A stretch of DNA of 64,000 nucleotides from Litoditis marina (GCA_964036275.1 OZ038436.1:4744936-4808935), one strand, 5' to 3'. Positions 24,001 through 35,109 are shown, numbered from the stretch's first letter. A program made the numbers and translations. Notes: generated by a model from the sequence alone, not told the origin.

Positions 24001-27000
24001 AGTAGTTGGCTCTTGGTTCTTAACCGAAACTAGGCAATGTCTTTCCGACCGCATACTGGAAAATGGGAAATATCAACAAATCCCCCAAACAACTGACAAT
24101 ACGTCCATTTTAGGCCACTGTGCTCGTAAACGGCGTGCGGTTCATTTGATGCGAGGCACCAGTTACCAGCAGACAGCCGTTTATAGTCAGCCGTCGCCTA
24201 TTCCAAGCCGAATTCGACTATGAATGATGCTCTCTCTGCTGTGCGCACGTAGAGAGCCCCTGTCCAATGACCTTCAAACCTATTCAAAACAGGCCCCTCT
24301 CAATGCAATTCCCCCCCCCCCCATGTTTTATTGACTCTACCACCATTTTCAAAATAGACCACTAGACAGTTCGAAGAGGAACAAAACAAGTAAAACTGGT
24401 TATCCCAAAAAATATAAGTGTTTGCATTGAAAACAATGCAAATTTCATTGCATGTATCTAATCATGCAATTGTATTTCATCCTCTTTTGAAACAAACGCG
24501 AGTGTTGACTATACTACTCTCATCTCCTATTGGAATTCGAGACGCACCAACCAAAGGCGCCCATTTCAATTAGACGTAGCCCATCCGGCCAGCCAAAACT
24601 GAATTGTATCCACTGAGAATTCGCCCCATTATGCTCCTCTCCAAACAAGAAGGCAAACACACTTTTTGGGGCAGCTTTACGACCAAGAAAGCCTCCTCTC
24701 GATGAAAGGGAAATGAATACAATTATATCATTAATGATATAATGACATTCTCCAATGACAATCAGATGGCATAATCTTGACACGTCGTCAGATAAGCCGC
24801 GCAACTAGATTGGCCTTCCATTCCATGTCATTTTGAGATAAACATCTTTTTCGCTGGTCAGATGAGGTCAAAGCGACACACTTTACAGGCCGCCGCTATT
24901 CAAACAATTGCTGGATAAACTAGGTCTGTAATAACCTATTGGTTAACATCGATCCTAGGCGTACGTAGAATGCCAGTATTATTATACAACTAAAACGCTG
25001 AAAATGAGCATAATACCCCTGTAAAAGAAATTCTTTCTCTCTTTTGTCGCGTTTGGAGAGAAGAGTCGATAATTAGCATGGATCAGCGCTATTTTGACGG
25101 TGCATTTTACCTATGATATCGATTCACAACACTTTTCACGTTATTACGTGACAAACCACGTAAATCTTCCCGTACAATAGTCGATTTATTCGTTGCATTC
25201 GCTTCTAGTGTGAGAGATATCTCGATTTCGACCAAATCACAGCGGCAGCGGCGCGTCTCAAACGACTATTGTTCTGTTCGGCCAATCAGCCAAATTGACA
25301 CCTTTCCACCGCCATTTTCCCACATTCCGCGCGATACGACCAAATACGCATGTTCGCGTGTGAGAACAAGATACAGGATGTAGCACCAGCCAGATATTGC
25401 ACCCGTTAGGACAGGATGAAGTGGTTAATTTGCCCATATGTTATCATACGTAAAATACCTTCACATCAGGTCGAGAATAGTGAGCATGAGCAACACCAAA
25501 AAGTGAGTATGTGTAACTAAAAATGCTGTATTTTTGTCACCACTTACAGTTTTTCAGACGTATGTGGACCGAAAAGTGAGCATGCGTCGATCGAAATCTG
25601 GCAAAAGTGAGCATCAGTCAATATCGAACGTGGGGGGATTTTACGTATGTATGTCACGGTTTGTTTGAAAACCGTCAGAATCACCCCCAAAAGTGTACTA
25701 AAAATTACCAAGTGTAATTACCAAAAAGCCATGGTTACAGTTTTTTTCACTCCGAAAAACTTGGCCAAGTAACTTTCCTATCAGAAAAACCGTCCAAACT
25801 ACCACTAAACGTGTGACCAAACACTTTCCCCTTCCTTCTATATAGTTGTCATGATGTTTATCGTAATCGCCTCTCGCTTGCTCATCCAATGAACAATCGC
25901 GCCGCCATGATTAACTTCTCTCGCATACAATTAATGGAAACCAAACCAGACGGACGCGCAAAAAACGGCGCACGAGCAATGATGACATCTATCTTTATAT
26001 CACATTGAATATAGAAAACACGTTGACCGCCAAATGTACTAATAATCATACGTGAAATAGGTCAGAATCAGGGCGAAAAAAGTGAGCATGAGCAATCCCA
26101 AAAAGTGAGCATGAGCAGCCCCGAATACACAAAAAAATAGTCATTTTGCCTAGAATCTTTAACATTTACCCCCGAAAAGTGATCGTGGCACAATCGGAAT
26201 CGGGCAAAAGTGAACATCAGCCAATATCAGAATAAGGGGGTATTTTACGTATACTAATAATATACTATAACTATCCCTAAGTACATTGTTATCTTAAATT
26301 CTCATTATGAGTTACTAGAAGCCCACAACTCCAAACTAAATGACCAAACTACATAGCGCAATACGAACACGATCAAAAAGCAAAAACTATTTCGAGAAAG
26401 TCCACTTCGCATGTTCGCTTATAATGGAATTTCAAGTGTCTCGTCTGACCAATCTAATCTAATTCAATTCCGCTCGCTTGCTATGAAAAAACAAGTAGCT
26501 GCCAGCTACTTATATCATCTAAATAGCTTGCACCTCTCCATAAAACACTAAGGCACCAACATTCTTCACAAAGAGAGCGTTTTTAATGGGAAAATACAAG
26601 AAACTACACAAAATTCATCGATATTTCGACAAAAGATAGTTTTTTATTATATGTTTCCTACATAAAATAATGTATTCTTCTAATTAAATATAGTACGGAA
26701 CCCTTGAAAAGCCTCCTCTATTCTCATCTCCTTTCAACCGAAAAAACGAATGCAAATCGTGTGCCCTCAAGCGTTCCCATGCCAACCACCACATACTTAT
26801 TATTGCGAAATGTGAAATTTCAAACTGACTGAGAAATAGCAGCTGTGCTTCTACAATTATACTCCACCCAATTAACTTATGCCGGAAACATCCGACCAGG
26901 AAGTCAAAATACACCCAAATTCGTTAATACCCGACTGTACAGTGTACATAACCATCGCAATACATAGCAATGCAATACAACCACTATAGTGCTAGTGTAA

Positions 27001-28325
27001 ACTATCTAATAACGTATATTATATTTTTTTCTATGAGCAAAAGCTGACGCGAAAAGTAGATTACGAATTATGAGCCGCTCATCCTACTTTGTACGTGCAA
27101 AACTTTGACATTATATTGAAAGTCCAATTTTATGCCAAGAGAATGTCCAACGAAGTATAAAGTAAGAGCGTGAGAGCGACCACGTATTACGTGTGATAAC
27201 ACGTAAACGTCCCGTGATATAACGTGTTATGCCGCGTGAACAATTGCCATGGAACGTACCCTCTTGATTTGTTGCAGACAAAGGTCAGCATCGCACCAGG
27301 AAGGTCTCTGTCGAAACTCCTTTTTCCACTTCTCATTGTATTCGTCCGAACTAGACTTCCACACGAGAAACTTGTCCAGAAACTGAAACATTTCAATGAG
27401 TTAATGAATTTTCACTGGCTACAACCATATTCCAGTAAAGTTGTCTGAATAGTCAGAAATATTCGAAAAACGCTTTAGCCAAAAACGAGAAAATCTGCTT
27501 ATTTCTGACGCAAAATTATCAATTTTCACGTGTTTCCATCTAAAAACGGACTACTTCTTTTCTCGACTGGACGAACCTTACTGGTGTATGGTTTCCACCC
27601 ATTTCCGTACAGATTTATCGAACATTTTCTATTCAAAACTATAAAAAGTGCTACAATTCGAATCAAGTTTCACGCCAATCAACAAACGGTGAAAAATCCG
27701 GCTGAATTACCCGCGCGCGCCATCTGCCTATATCAACCGAGTGGCATTGTATCAGCAAATAGATGAAAAACGTAGACAGGAAGAAGAAAAAACACCATTT
27801 CACAAAGGAATTCCATATCGTGTGTGTAAAATGGCATTCTAGAAATCTACTGTTCAAAAACAACTATTCAAAAAGTGACTAGAACTCGATCGTTAGCTAC
27901 TCTATTACCAGTAACAACAAGACAAGACTATTCTAGACAACTCAACAGAGAAACAATAACCAAATGAATATGACTGCAATTACATAAATAATGTTTACAT
28001 AATTACATAAACAATACAAATTAGAAAAAAAGTGTACCAACCCCCAGAATTCCGCCGCTAGACGCTACAGCCTCATTGGGAAGTTCGAAATCGCCGTCAA
28101 CGTCGTAATAATCTTCGTCATCGTGATCTGGTGCTAAAATCGATAAGTAAATCAATCAATCAATAGACTATATCAAACTTAAATCAATCAATAACCTACA
28201 TATAATAAATAACGACAAGAGCACTAAAAAGACAAAAACTAACCCAAATTGAGCAAATGTTGGGCAGATCGATTTCCGTTCGCCTGTGAACGTTTGGCCC
28301 CCGGTGGCTCCAGTAGAGTCAGCAT
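6088..28325 (-). CDS. ptc: Patched homologue, copy 1 (31 exons, frameshifted in the sterol-sensing domain)
   Basis: Patched is a 12-TM RND-type membrane protein that binds Hedgehog and exports sterols to restrain Smoothened. Exons, minus order: 28325-28244, 28133-28042, 27382-27260, 22445-22253, 21784-21666, 21338-21223, 19623-19447, 18855-18714, 18488-18281, 16704-16516, 16178-16096, 15673-15571, 15336-15230, 13744-13595, 13227-13117, 12865-12696, 12335-12164, 11884-11791, 11364-11248, 10917-10768, 10476-10331, 9957-9869, 9608-9485, 9210-9105, 8756-8662, 8451-8178, 7790-7697, 7462-7315, 7145-7041, 6782-6671, 6225-6088. Visible landmarks: TM1 near residues 120-145; the Patched-specific loop motifs [21 protein letters not shown] and [11 protein letters not shown]; a sterol-sensing domain near 650-830 with GVDNMF in TM4; TM7 near 905; TM8-12 near 1165-1330 with GIGVEFT in TM10; then a short arginine-rich tail and stop. 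Start ATG at 28325 follows phase-0/1 splicing into an acidic N-terminus. Single-base indels at 11884-11791, 12335-12164 and 12865-12696 disrupt the frame relative to copy 2. They mean either a pseudogene or consensus errors. Family call is very secure. Confidence 0.93.
11102..11169. mobile_element. CTCGAAA-array transposon remnant in Patched copy 1 intron
   Basis: Very short member of the family, TAGGGTTGTTAATCGAG to CAACAACCCTA. The same insertion is present in copy 2 near 58511-58600 with a longer interior, so it predates the duplication. Confidence 0.65.
11791..12865 (-). pseudogene. Frame-breaking segment of Patched copy 1
   Basis: Aligning exons with copy 2 shows length differences of -1 in 11791-11884 (a base lost near 11853), 0 in 12164-12335 (one inserted and one lost base, changing Leu-Gly to Pro-Arg beside the TM4 aspartate), and +2 in 12696-12865 (a C lost near 12760, extra bases in the stretch at about 12770-12790, an extra G near 12859). 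The summed copy 1 exons give 4,129 nt, one more than a multiple of three; copy 2 lengths restore 4,128. Most changes sit in or next to short homopolymers, which is how long-read consensus errors look, but real decay cannot be excluded. Confidence 0.8.
13867..15053. mobile_element. About 1.2-kb insertion unique to Patched copy 1
   Basis: The intron between exons 13744-13595 and 15336-15230 is about 1.5 kb here and 0.54 kb in copy 2. Homology to copy 2 stops near 13867 and resumes near 15054 (CATGTTTTCAATATC). The insert has plus-strand coding character: frames at 14082-14456 (with [19 protein letters not shown]) and about 14618-14855 (with [19 protein letters not shown]) ending in a stop. The frames are broken and match no family I recognise. 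It may be a fragment of a mobile element or of a copied gene. Confidence 0.5.
16200..16370. mobile_element. hAT-like MITE (CATACACCAGTAAGG family) with perfect 8-bp target duplication
   Basis: A 171-bp element with ends CATACGCCAGTAACG and CCTTACTGGTGTTTG. It is flanked by CAAACAGT at 16192-16199 and 16371-16378. Patched copy 2 has the uninterrupted site with one CAAACAGT (62508-62515). Transcribed direction and coding capacity: none seen. Confidence 0.9.
17148..17560. mobile_element. hAT-like MITE carrying a nested TA element
   Basis: Same family as 16200-16370, flanked by TTTCTACC (17140-17147 and 17561-17568). Copy 2 has the corresponding empty site near 63430. A 231-bp second element sits inside at 17203-17433. 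Confidence 0.85.
17203..17433. mobile_element. TA-target MITE (TAGTTCACACCATTCC family), nested
   Basis: Inverted ends TAGTTCACACCATTCCTACT and AGTAGGAATGGAAAAGACTA share the arm CCTACTGAGACTCCTACAG. TA is duplicated at 17201-17202 and 17434-17435. A second copy is at 39454-39689. Confidence 0.85.
17668..17803. mobile_element. hAT-like MITE, truncated copy
   Basis: Right half of the CATACACCAGTAAGG family, ending CTTACTGGTGTATG. The left end is degenerate. It is also present in copy 2 near 63540-63702. Confidence 0.6.
17811..18128. repeat. Foldback element of GGTTCGG words
   Basis: The left end GGCCAATTCACTGGAAAACC and the right end GGTTCTCCAGTGAATTCGCC are inverted. Arms of about 120 bp are full of CCGAACCG/CGGTTCGG around a short AT-rich loop near 17945-18000. 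It is absent from Patched copy 2, where the two neighbouring MITEs are adjacent at about 63702. Confidence 0.75.
18129..18262. mobile_element. hAT-like MITE, inverted copy
   Basis: Runs from CTACACCAGTAAGGTCC to CTCTACCGGTGTAG and is also present in copy 2 (63705-63828). It ends about 20 bp from the exon 18281-18488 donor. Confidence 0.65.
19335..19420. repeat. Dispersed repeat (GCGAGAGAGTGTG family)
   Basis: Related stretches occur at about 44530-44640 and 48355-48430, with shared AAAGCGAGA, GATCAATG-GCCGC and CTGACC-ACACTCTCTC words. The 44530-44640 copy is itself an inverted repeat bounded by TGGCCAGC. Confidence 0.5.
20207..20322. mobile_element. TTAA-target hairpin MITE, copy A
   Basis: A 116-bp near-perfect hairpin starting AGAAGGACGATTATGTGG and ending in its complement. 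TTAA is on the left (20203-20206) and TTGA on the right. TTAA specificity is the mark of piggyBac-type transposition. Confidence 0.85.
22066..22181. mobile_element. TTAA-target hairpin MITE, copy B
   Basis: 116 bp, same ends as copy A, with TTAA on both sides (22062-22065 and 22182-22185). It lies in a Patched intron about 70 bp from an exon. Confidence 0.88.
25445..25649. mobile_element. Mutator-like MITE (CATACGTAAAATA family), copy 1
   Basis: Ends CATACGTAAAATACC and ATTTTACGTATG. The interior repeats AAAAGTGAGCATGAGCAA. It lies in the 4.8-kb Patched intron. Confidence 0.7.
26047..26252. mobile_element. Mutator-like MITE with 9-bp target duplication, copy 2
   Basis: 206 bp, same ends as copy 1, flanked by ACTAATAAT at 26038-26046 and 26253-26261. 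A 9-bp duplication with long inverted ends points to Mutator-like transposition. Confidence 0.78.
27426..27590. mobile_element. hAT-like MITE, intron copy
   Basis: 165 bp with ends CATATTCCAGTAAAG and CCTTACTGGTGTATG, next to the Patched exon 27382-27260. No clear target duplication remains. Confidence 0.7.
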
Positions 28326-31184
28326 TGGGGGGAATCGTTTGATGTTAGAAATATTGAGGGGGGTAGAATGCTAGAAGAGTCTAGTGGCACAACGGTAGTC
28401 CACACCAACCGCAGCCCCGATCTATTCCGGTCTAGACACTGAAACATTCACGTGAAATATGGAGAGGGTACTGAAACATTCAAATGAAATAAGCATCAGG
28501 TACTGAAACATTCAAGTGAAATAAGCATCGGGTAGTGAGTGAAACGGATTTAAACAAACATCAGCAATGAAACATTCAATTGAAATAGGCAGGTGAAGTA
28601 AAACTGATGAAGCAATATAAATGCGTTAGGAAAACTAGTCTCGAGAATAGGGGACTTTGTTGGAGGAGCTACGATTATATGCTATAGGTGAAACATACAA
28701 TTGCAACAGTGGGACTCGCACTTTTAGCCAAACGACTACAATTGACACGTGATGGCTTGCAACATGTAACCCGACACTCAAACAATGCGGCGCCCAGACA
28801 AAAAACGCGGATCTTCCTTCGATTCTATGACACCTCACCCTCTCAACCCAGCTATTCACTAGTAAAATGTTTCAACAAATATGTTCATTAAAAACCTGTC
28901 AGAAAGTCTCTATTCAGTCCAAAGAACAAAAAACAACAACAAATTGTGATCCCGGAAGAATCGTAACTATGGTAACTATAATCGTAACCCAACTACAACA
29001 CAAACTACTTATCACTTCAATGTTTCAGCGCCTCTATAAATTAAAATCAACAATCAGCATTCTATGGCAGTGTTCGAGGTAGACGAACGATGTTTTGACA
29101 ATATGTGAACGCGAGAGGCCGCGCGCCACGCATAATGAAAAAAGGGGCCCAGAAATCGATTGAAAACGAAACTCAAAAGACAGGGGGATAATTATCAACG
29201 TCGTCTGGTTGTTCCATACTAAATAGATGGGAAAAACGAACGACGCAGACACGAAAAGCTACCCCGCGGGAGCCACCGAAAAAACAATCGAATATAACAT
29301 TGGCGACATTGCACCCAGACAGACAGACATTCTACGAAATGACCACATGTGCAATGGGAATTTCGGCGAGATAGAGGATGTAAAGGTTTTCTGGAGCAAA
29401 ATTTAAAGATTAGGCGGCTAAATCGTTCATATACCTTGTTCTTATGTTCAGTTGATAAACTACAAATATTTTCTACATGATAAATTGAAAAACCATCATG
29501 TTTTATGATGATCGGAATGCTACAGCTACATCAAATTCTTACCAGCCTTGCTGAAATTTAGCACATGAAAGCTTGCAAGTTGAAAATGAATCAATCAATC
29601 AATACTGTTTTAGTTGAAACTAGTAATTCTATTGTCCGTCTGGTATGACTAGCTTCTGACTAGACACTATAGGCACCACAGTCCATATCCATAATCAGGA
29701 AAACCCGTTCGAAAAAGATACTAGAACCATGACTGCCTAAACCGCTACAACAATTGAAAGAGTACTAGTAGTAGGCTAAAAGGGTTATACTCAGCACAAA
29801 ACTGGAATGTTTGGTATTATTATAACCGAAAATAGCGTTGTTTTACATCCAGAACTTTACTGCTAGAACTCAAAAACGTTTAACTCAGAACTGCTTGAGA
29901 ATGAGAATGCGAAACGAGAAGTTTCGAAGCATTTGCATTTCACACAATTGCACGTCAAAAGGCGGAGCCACGTGAAAAGGCTTCTAATTTGTTTGCACAA
30001 ACGGTTCGACCGAAAAAAAGAGCTCAAACAAGGAAGAACGAACTGTGGTGGTGGGGCGATTAGACAAAAGTACATTGCGTTCACTTCAACTACCTTTCCG
30101 TTTTTCTTCTCCTTTTCTCCCTACGAGCGTTTTATCGCAACAAATCTACAGAAACTCGTCTAGAACCCGCTCACGAAAAACAATAAACAAAATGTCGATA
30201 AAGCACTAGACTGTGATAGTATTATCTCAAACAAAGAAGTTGTGATTACACACTGCATGGCTCAATACCACACTAGACAAGACCAAAAAATATATGCGAC
30301 GGGAATATTTGAATGTTGTTTATAATCCTATACAGCTTATGTGCCAGACAAGAATAGTAGGTGCTCATAGCCCATATAAACATCCTATAAGTACACTTGT
30401 GACTGGCCCATTCCAGTAAACAATAAAAACTTATCTAAACAAATATCAAATGAAGCTTAACTGGGAGGTGGGAGAAAAGACCGTAACTTTTACATATTGA
30501 CGAAAACTGCAGAACAGTCACCAGACTGTAATGACGAACCGCTTGAAGTAGTTTTATAGAAATGAAAAATGAGTCACCGCACGATATGTACAACAATTTA
30601 AATGGTCGGCCGATGACTAACCTCGGCTAGCCGGCGCCTACTACCCTGAAGAACGAAAAATAAAAACTTTTATAGTCACATACCACACAAGTGACGTGAT
30701 ATTATTAAGCAAACAAACACCTTTCTTCCATTTTTAGTCTCCGAAAACAGGTTACTACGCTGGGGTTACTCTTTTCAGGTAGTACAAGTACGAGGATTCA
30801 ACACTGCTTTTTCAAGGCGGTATTCTCCCCAAATTCTAGAACCCTTATCGTTATCGCATAATCTCAAAAGAAAAAGAAGCGAGCACTTGACATCACGTGA
30901 TTGACCTCAAGAAAACACTAAATTGGGTTATAATCGACCGAGATTAAAAAGTTTGAGAAACCAGTTTCTGTCTAACAAAACGCACGATCCACCAACGTGG
31001 CTAATCGGTAATCGCCGATGGTTGATTCAATTAAAAAGGAAACAAAAAGGCCAAGTCGGACGAAAACTCGGGAATACGGAATAAAACATCCGCATGAATC
31101 ATATTGGAATGAATGACCATAGATAGTAGTGAGTCATTGAAAAATGGCTGTGTTTAGACCAACAACAACTGAATGCCTGGTTAT
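28326..31184. other. Patched upstream region without recognised genes
   Basis: Holds the TGAAACATTC tandem units. Nothing else was recognised. It would be an intron if the exon at 35110-35443 belongs to Patched. Confidence 0.5.
28435..28600. repeat. Tandem TGAAACATTC units upstream of Patched
   Basis: Four spaced copies of TGAAACATTCAxxTGAAATA, each followed by AAGCATCGGGTA-like sequence, 110-270 bp upstream of the Patched start codon. Confidence 0.7.
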
Positions 31185-31275
31185 TTGAAACGGGAGCGCG
31201 CGCGACGGAATCCCGCCGCGCCACGCGGCGCTGCGGCCGAATTTGGGCGGGGCTGCGGCCAATCAATACTGGAAA
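31185..31275. promoter_or_regulatory. GC-rich promoter-like patch
   Basis: The only strongly CpG-rich patch between the two genes, about 3 kb upstream of the Patched start. It contains a GC box (GGGCGGGGC, 31245-31253) and a CCAAT box (31259-31263) 6 bp apart. It could be a Patched promoter or that of a divergent transcript. Position and motifs are the only support. Confidence 0.3.
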
Positions 31276-32371
31276 AGTGAGGCTGAACGGCGGCCCATGC
31301 CACTGCATTTAGAGGGGAGCGAATCGATTTCAAACGAGTCAAATAATTTACGACGGCCTGTCCAGTTTCATCATAATTAACCCGCAAATTAAGGAATTCG
31401 GGCGAAACACACAAGTGCACTAGACAGACAATGGCTACCAAAAGAGAGATAAGAGTCACGTGGGAAGTCAAAACGCAAGGTAAACAAAACAAACAAGTCG
31501 CGTGATTGACAAAATTTGAATTTCTGCCAAGATTTTTTGAATATAATATTAAAGGACTAAGTGGAAATCGCGCCGAGAGTTCTTATGCAATTTTGAAACA
31601 TTTGAGTGCGGATAGCACTAGTTTCTCAATTTGGAACCTTGTTTTAATCAAAACAGTATGTTTTCTGGATTATTCTAGTTCTCTCGAAGTCGGAAAACCC
31701 TGTTGAGGACAGAGTGATACATTTGTGGCTAAATATTGCTCCAATACAGTTTTAATCCTTCAAAAGAAGCTTAACTCATGGCCACAGTTAGTTTTATGGC
31801 GGATGGTTTAGGAAAGTCTGTAAAAACTAGTTTTATCTATCGGTCAAACAAACTGACACACATAAATAAGCCAATTAGCAGAAGAAACATAGGAAATCTG
31901 GGACTACTGGTAAACTCGTAGTAAACTAGTAGTAGTAGTAAAGGAGGAGTACTCTCGTGGTAGAGTAGGGGTATCCTGGTAGAAAACTAGTAGTAAATAC
32001 GGACGTCAAATTAAAAAATGCATTTTGGCAGTCTGAAACTAGTCTTTTTACGTTACATTATCTCCACAGAATTTGAATCACAGTGATTTGTAGGCATTAT
32101 GAGCACGTAGACAGTTAGTAGTAACTTACTCGTAGGCTAGTAGTAACTTACTCGTAGGCTAGTAGAAACCTGTAGTACGCAAACTAGGCAGGAAAGTGCT
32201 GAACATTCATAATATGGGAAAATTTCTATCGATTTAGTGCTACTGTAGAACGGGTTTAAGTATAATGTTTATTGTTAGGGCTCGTGGCGCATTCACGTTA
32301 TTCCATAGTGAGCACTGAACAGTGAAGCGCGCCTGTAATCGTATACGATTGTGGCGCGCCTTCAGACATCA

Positions 32372-32442
32372 GCAGCGTGGCGCAGTGGTAAGTGTCTCGC
32401 TTCAGAAGCGAGAGCTCGAGAGTTCGAGTCCCGGATGGTGCA
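32372..32442 (+). repeat. tRNA-like sequence in the left foldback arm
   Basis: A clear A box (TGGCGCAGTGGTAAG) and B box (AGTTCGAGTCC). The acceptor ends pair except for one G-G, and the anticodon stem CTCGC/GCGAG encloses TTCAGAA (would read CAG, Leu). But the T stem does not pair and the long arm expected of tRNA-Leu is missing, so it is called tRNA-derived, not functional. Confidence 0.6.
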
Positions 32443-33332
32443 AAACAAGGTAAACTGCAGAGTAATGCGATATAGGATAACGTAACTACTTATAGAAGAT
32501 GATATATGATCCTATAAAATATAATTTATTTATTTTTTTTTCAAAATTGACTTTTACCACAGATAAACTAGTAGCTGACTACCATCTCACTAGTAGTTAG
32601 GTAGGAGTAGAACTATAGTTTAACTCCTCCCCTACGCCTACATTACTACAAGAAAACTAGTAGTTTTCTAGTAGTAGAATAGGGGTGTGGTAGGAGTTCA
32701 CTAGTAGTTTACTTGTCGTTATAGAATCACTGTGAAGTGTAACATTTGAATGAAATTGTTGGACGGGTGCGCGGGCACCTATTGTTGGCGGTGTAATAAG
32801 AGAAGTGGCCGGATTAGAGTGACCCGCGGTAGGTCAAAATGTGATGGTTGTTTGGTCTTTGACTGATGCACCCACAAAACAAGCATGGATTGACAACATT
32901 TTTTGTCTTTTTTTTTATAAAGAAGAGAGATTAATGTTGTGAAACCAGTAAACTGACTTTAGACTGAGTCTTTAAGCAAAATAGTGAAAGAAAGTAAATT
33001 TGGGGGAGCATGGAAGACTAGATCAGAGGAAAAGAGTACAAGAGTCAAAACAAATTTGTATATTTCATTCTTCAAGGTGCACATCAACATTTTGCCTTCT
33101 TTGAAATTGATAGCGGAAGCTGTATTTGCTGAATTTGTAATTACTAGAAGAAAACCTAGTTTAAAGTGGGAAAACAATTTTAGATCATATAGAAAACCAA
33201 CTCATTCGTAACATTTCCAAACGTTGAACTGTAGAATACCGGAAAAGAGTTTATAAGTTTGTATGTACTCGCCACTTGGGATCTCCTATTACATACGTGC
33301 AAAAAAGTGTTCGATTTTGTTTGCAAGGTTAA

Positions 33333-33448
33333 AGAAGGACGATTATGTGGACCAATCCCGTGTCAACGGTCCTTTAAACTGCAATTAAAAAATGTATTGC
33401 GGTTTAAAGGACTAAAGCGTTGGGATTGGTCCACATAATCGTCCTACT
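33333..33448. mobile_element. TTAA-target hairpin MITE, copy C
   Basis: 116 bp with TTAA on both sides (33329-33332 and 33449-33452). It lies between the arms of the 3.2-kb foldback element. Confidence 0.88.
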
Positions 33449-34531
33449 TTAAAGGAGCTGGATGGAAAAGCTGAAAAACCATGATAAATCGAAGATGGTC
33501 CCTGAACGATCGGTGAAATCACTGTTCAGCGTTTTCTCAGAAAAAATCCCTGAACGATCGGTGAAATCACTGTTCAGCGTTTTCTCAGGAATAATTCAGG
33601 GTTGAAACATTGGAAGAACCATGAATTTTCACTGGTAGTACCCTGAAAAAACAGTGATGGTTCAGTGCACAAACGTTCAGGGAGGAGACGGAAAAAAAGT
33701 TTGAAAAGCACCAACATTTCGAAGAGTTTTCGCTGGAAAGACGTCGAGAACATGTTCCGCAAACGGAACAGGAAAGACTAAACACGGATGAAAAACTGAA
33801 TAGTCTGTCAATTCGCAAAGAAATATATCACGTCACCTACACACTTTTCCCTATTTTTCTCAAGTGAACTGAGATTTGGATAAAATCAGAGATTTGTGTG
33901 CTTTATTTCAAATATAGGTTTGCACATATATGTTATATAGAACAGCTATATGAGAACCAGCAGTTACGGTCAGTTTTTGCCGTTCTTCTTTGGTTATGCT
34001 GCTTTTACACTTCGAGATTTCCACTGACCAAACTACACACAAAACACTTTAAATTAAGGTATACACCCTTTTTCTTAGTTAACTCGGCATGTTCTTTTCT
34101 AATATGGGATTTCAATTGAGCTCTTGCTGAGCTTGTATTATCTGCCAATGAGTCCGAAATTTCAATACATCACAGTGTGCGAGTATTGGAGGTAAAAACC
34201 CGTGTGAGAAGTGCGGGGGTCACTTTCACACGGCGGTCCACAGTGATTCTATAACGACAAGTAAACTACTAGTGAACTCCTACCACACCCCTATTCTACT
34301 ACTAGTAAACCACTAGTTTTTTTGTAGTAATGTAGGCGTAGGGGAGGAGTTAAACTATAGTTCTACTCCTACCTAACTACTAGTGAGATGGTAGTCAGCT
34401 ACTAGTTCATCTGTGGTAAAAGTCAATTTTGGAAAATAAAAAATAAAATAAAAAAATTATATTTTTTAGGATTATCTTCTATATGTAGTTACGTTATCCT
34501 CTATTGCATTACTCTGCTGTTTACCATGTTT

Positions 34532-34602
34532 GGCACCATCTGGGACTCGAACTCTCGAGCTCTCGCTTCTGAAGCGAGACACTTACCACTGCGCCACGCT
34601 GT
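34532..34602 (-). repeat. tRNA-like sequence in the right foldback arm
   Basis: Mirror copy of 32372-32442 with a few changes (first base A, and CCAGATGG in place of CCGGATGG). Its A box, B box and anticodon loop are identical, which suggests arm-to-arm conversion or recent doubling. Confidence 0.6.
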
Positions 34603-35109
34603 TGATGTCTGAGGGCGCGCCACAATTGTATACGATTACAGGCGCGCTTCACTGTTCAGCGCTCACTATGGAATAACGTGAATGCGCCACGAGCCCTAAC
34701 AAAAAACCTTATACTTAAGCCCGTTCTACAGTAGCACTAATTCGATAGAAATTTTCCCGTATTATGAATGTTCAGCACTTTCCTGCCTAGTTAGCGTACT
34801 ACAGGTTTCTACTAGCCTACGAGTAAGTTACTACTAGCCTACGAGTAAGTTACCACTAACTGTCTACGTGCTCATAATGCCTACAAATCACTGTGATTTA
34901 AATTCTGTGGAGATAATGTATCGTAAAAAGACTAGTTTCAGACTGCCAAAATGCATTTTTAAATTTAACGTCCGTATTTACTACTAGTTTTCTACCAGGA
35001 TACCCCTACTCTACTACGAGAGTACTCCTCCCTTACCACTACTACTAGTTTACTACGAGTTTACCTGTAGTCCCAGATTTCCTATGTCCTGCTGATAGAG
35101 TCTTACCGG

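Larger units (their letters stand above)
22446..27259 (-). other. Longest Patched intron (4.8 kb)
   Basis: It separates the exon for the N-terminal cytoplasmic segment (27260-27382) from the TM1 exon (22253-22445). Apart from the two Mutator-like MITEs no coding or RNA feature was recognised. Confidence 0.6.
31886..35088. mobile_element. 3.2-kb foldback element with 850-bp inverted arms
   Basis: The left arm 31886-32734 and right arm 34239-35088 are inverted copies (outer ends ACATAGGAAATCTGGGACTA, inner ends ATAGAATCACTGTG). Arms are rich in CTAGTAGT words, and each carries one tRNA-like sequence. The 1.5-kb centre holds a TTAA MITE and a 39-bp direct repeat (33503, 33551) but no recognisable transposase. 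It lies just inside the donor of the candidate exon 35110-35443. Confidence 0.8.

Noticed and set aside
31181..31492. A 103-codon minus-strand frame with a hydrophobic start
   Set aside because: It overlaps the GC-box/CCAAT patch, its Ala/Arg-rich end comes from CpG-rich DNA, and no splice signals or family support it.
32372..32442. Functional tRNA-Leu(CAG)
   Set aside because: No T-stem pairing, a mismatch in the acceptor stem and no long variable arm; better read as tRNA-derived.
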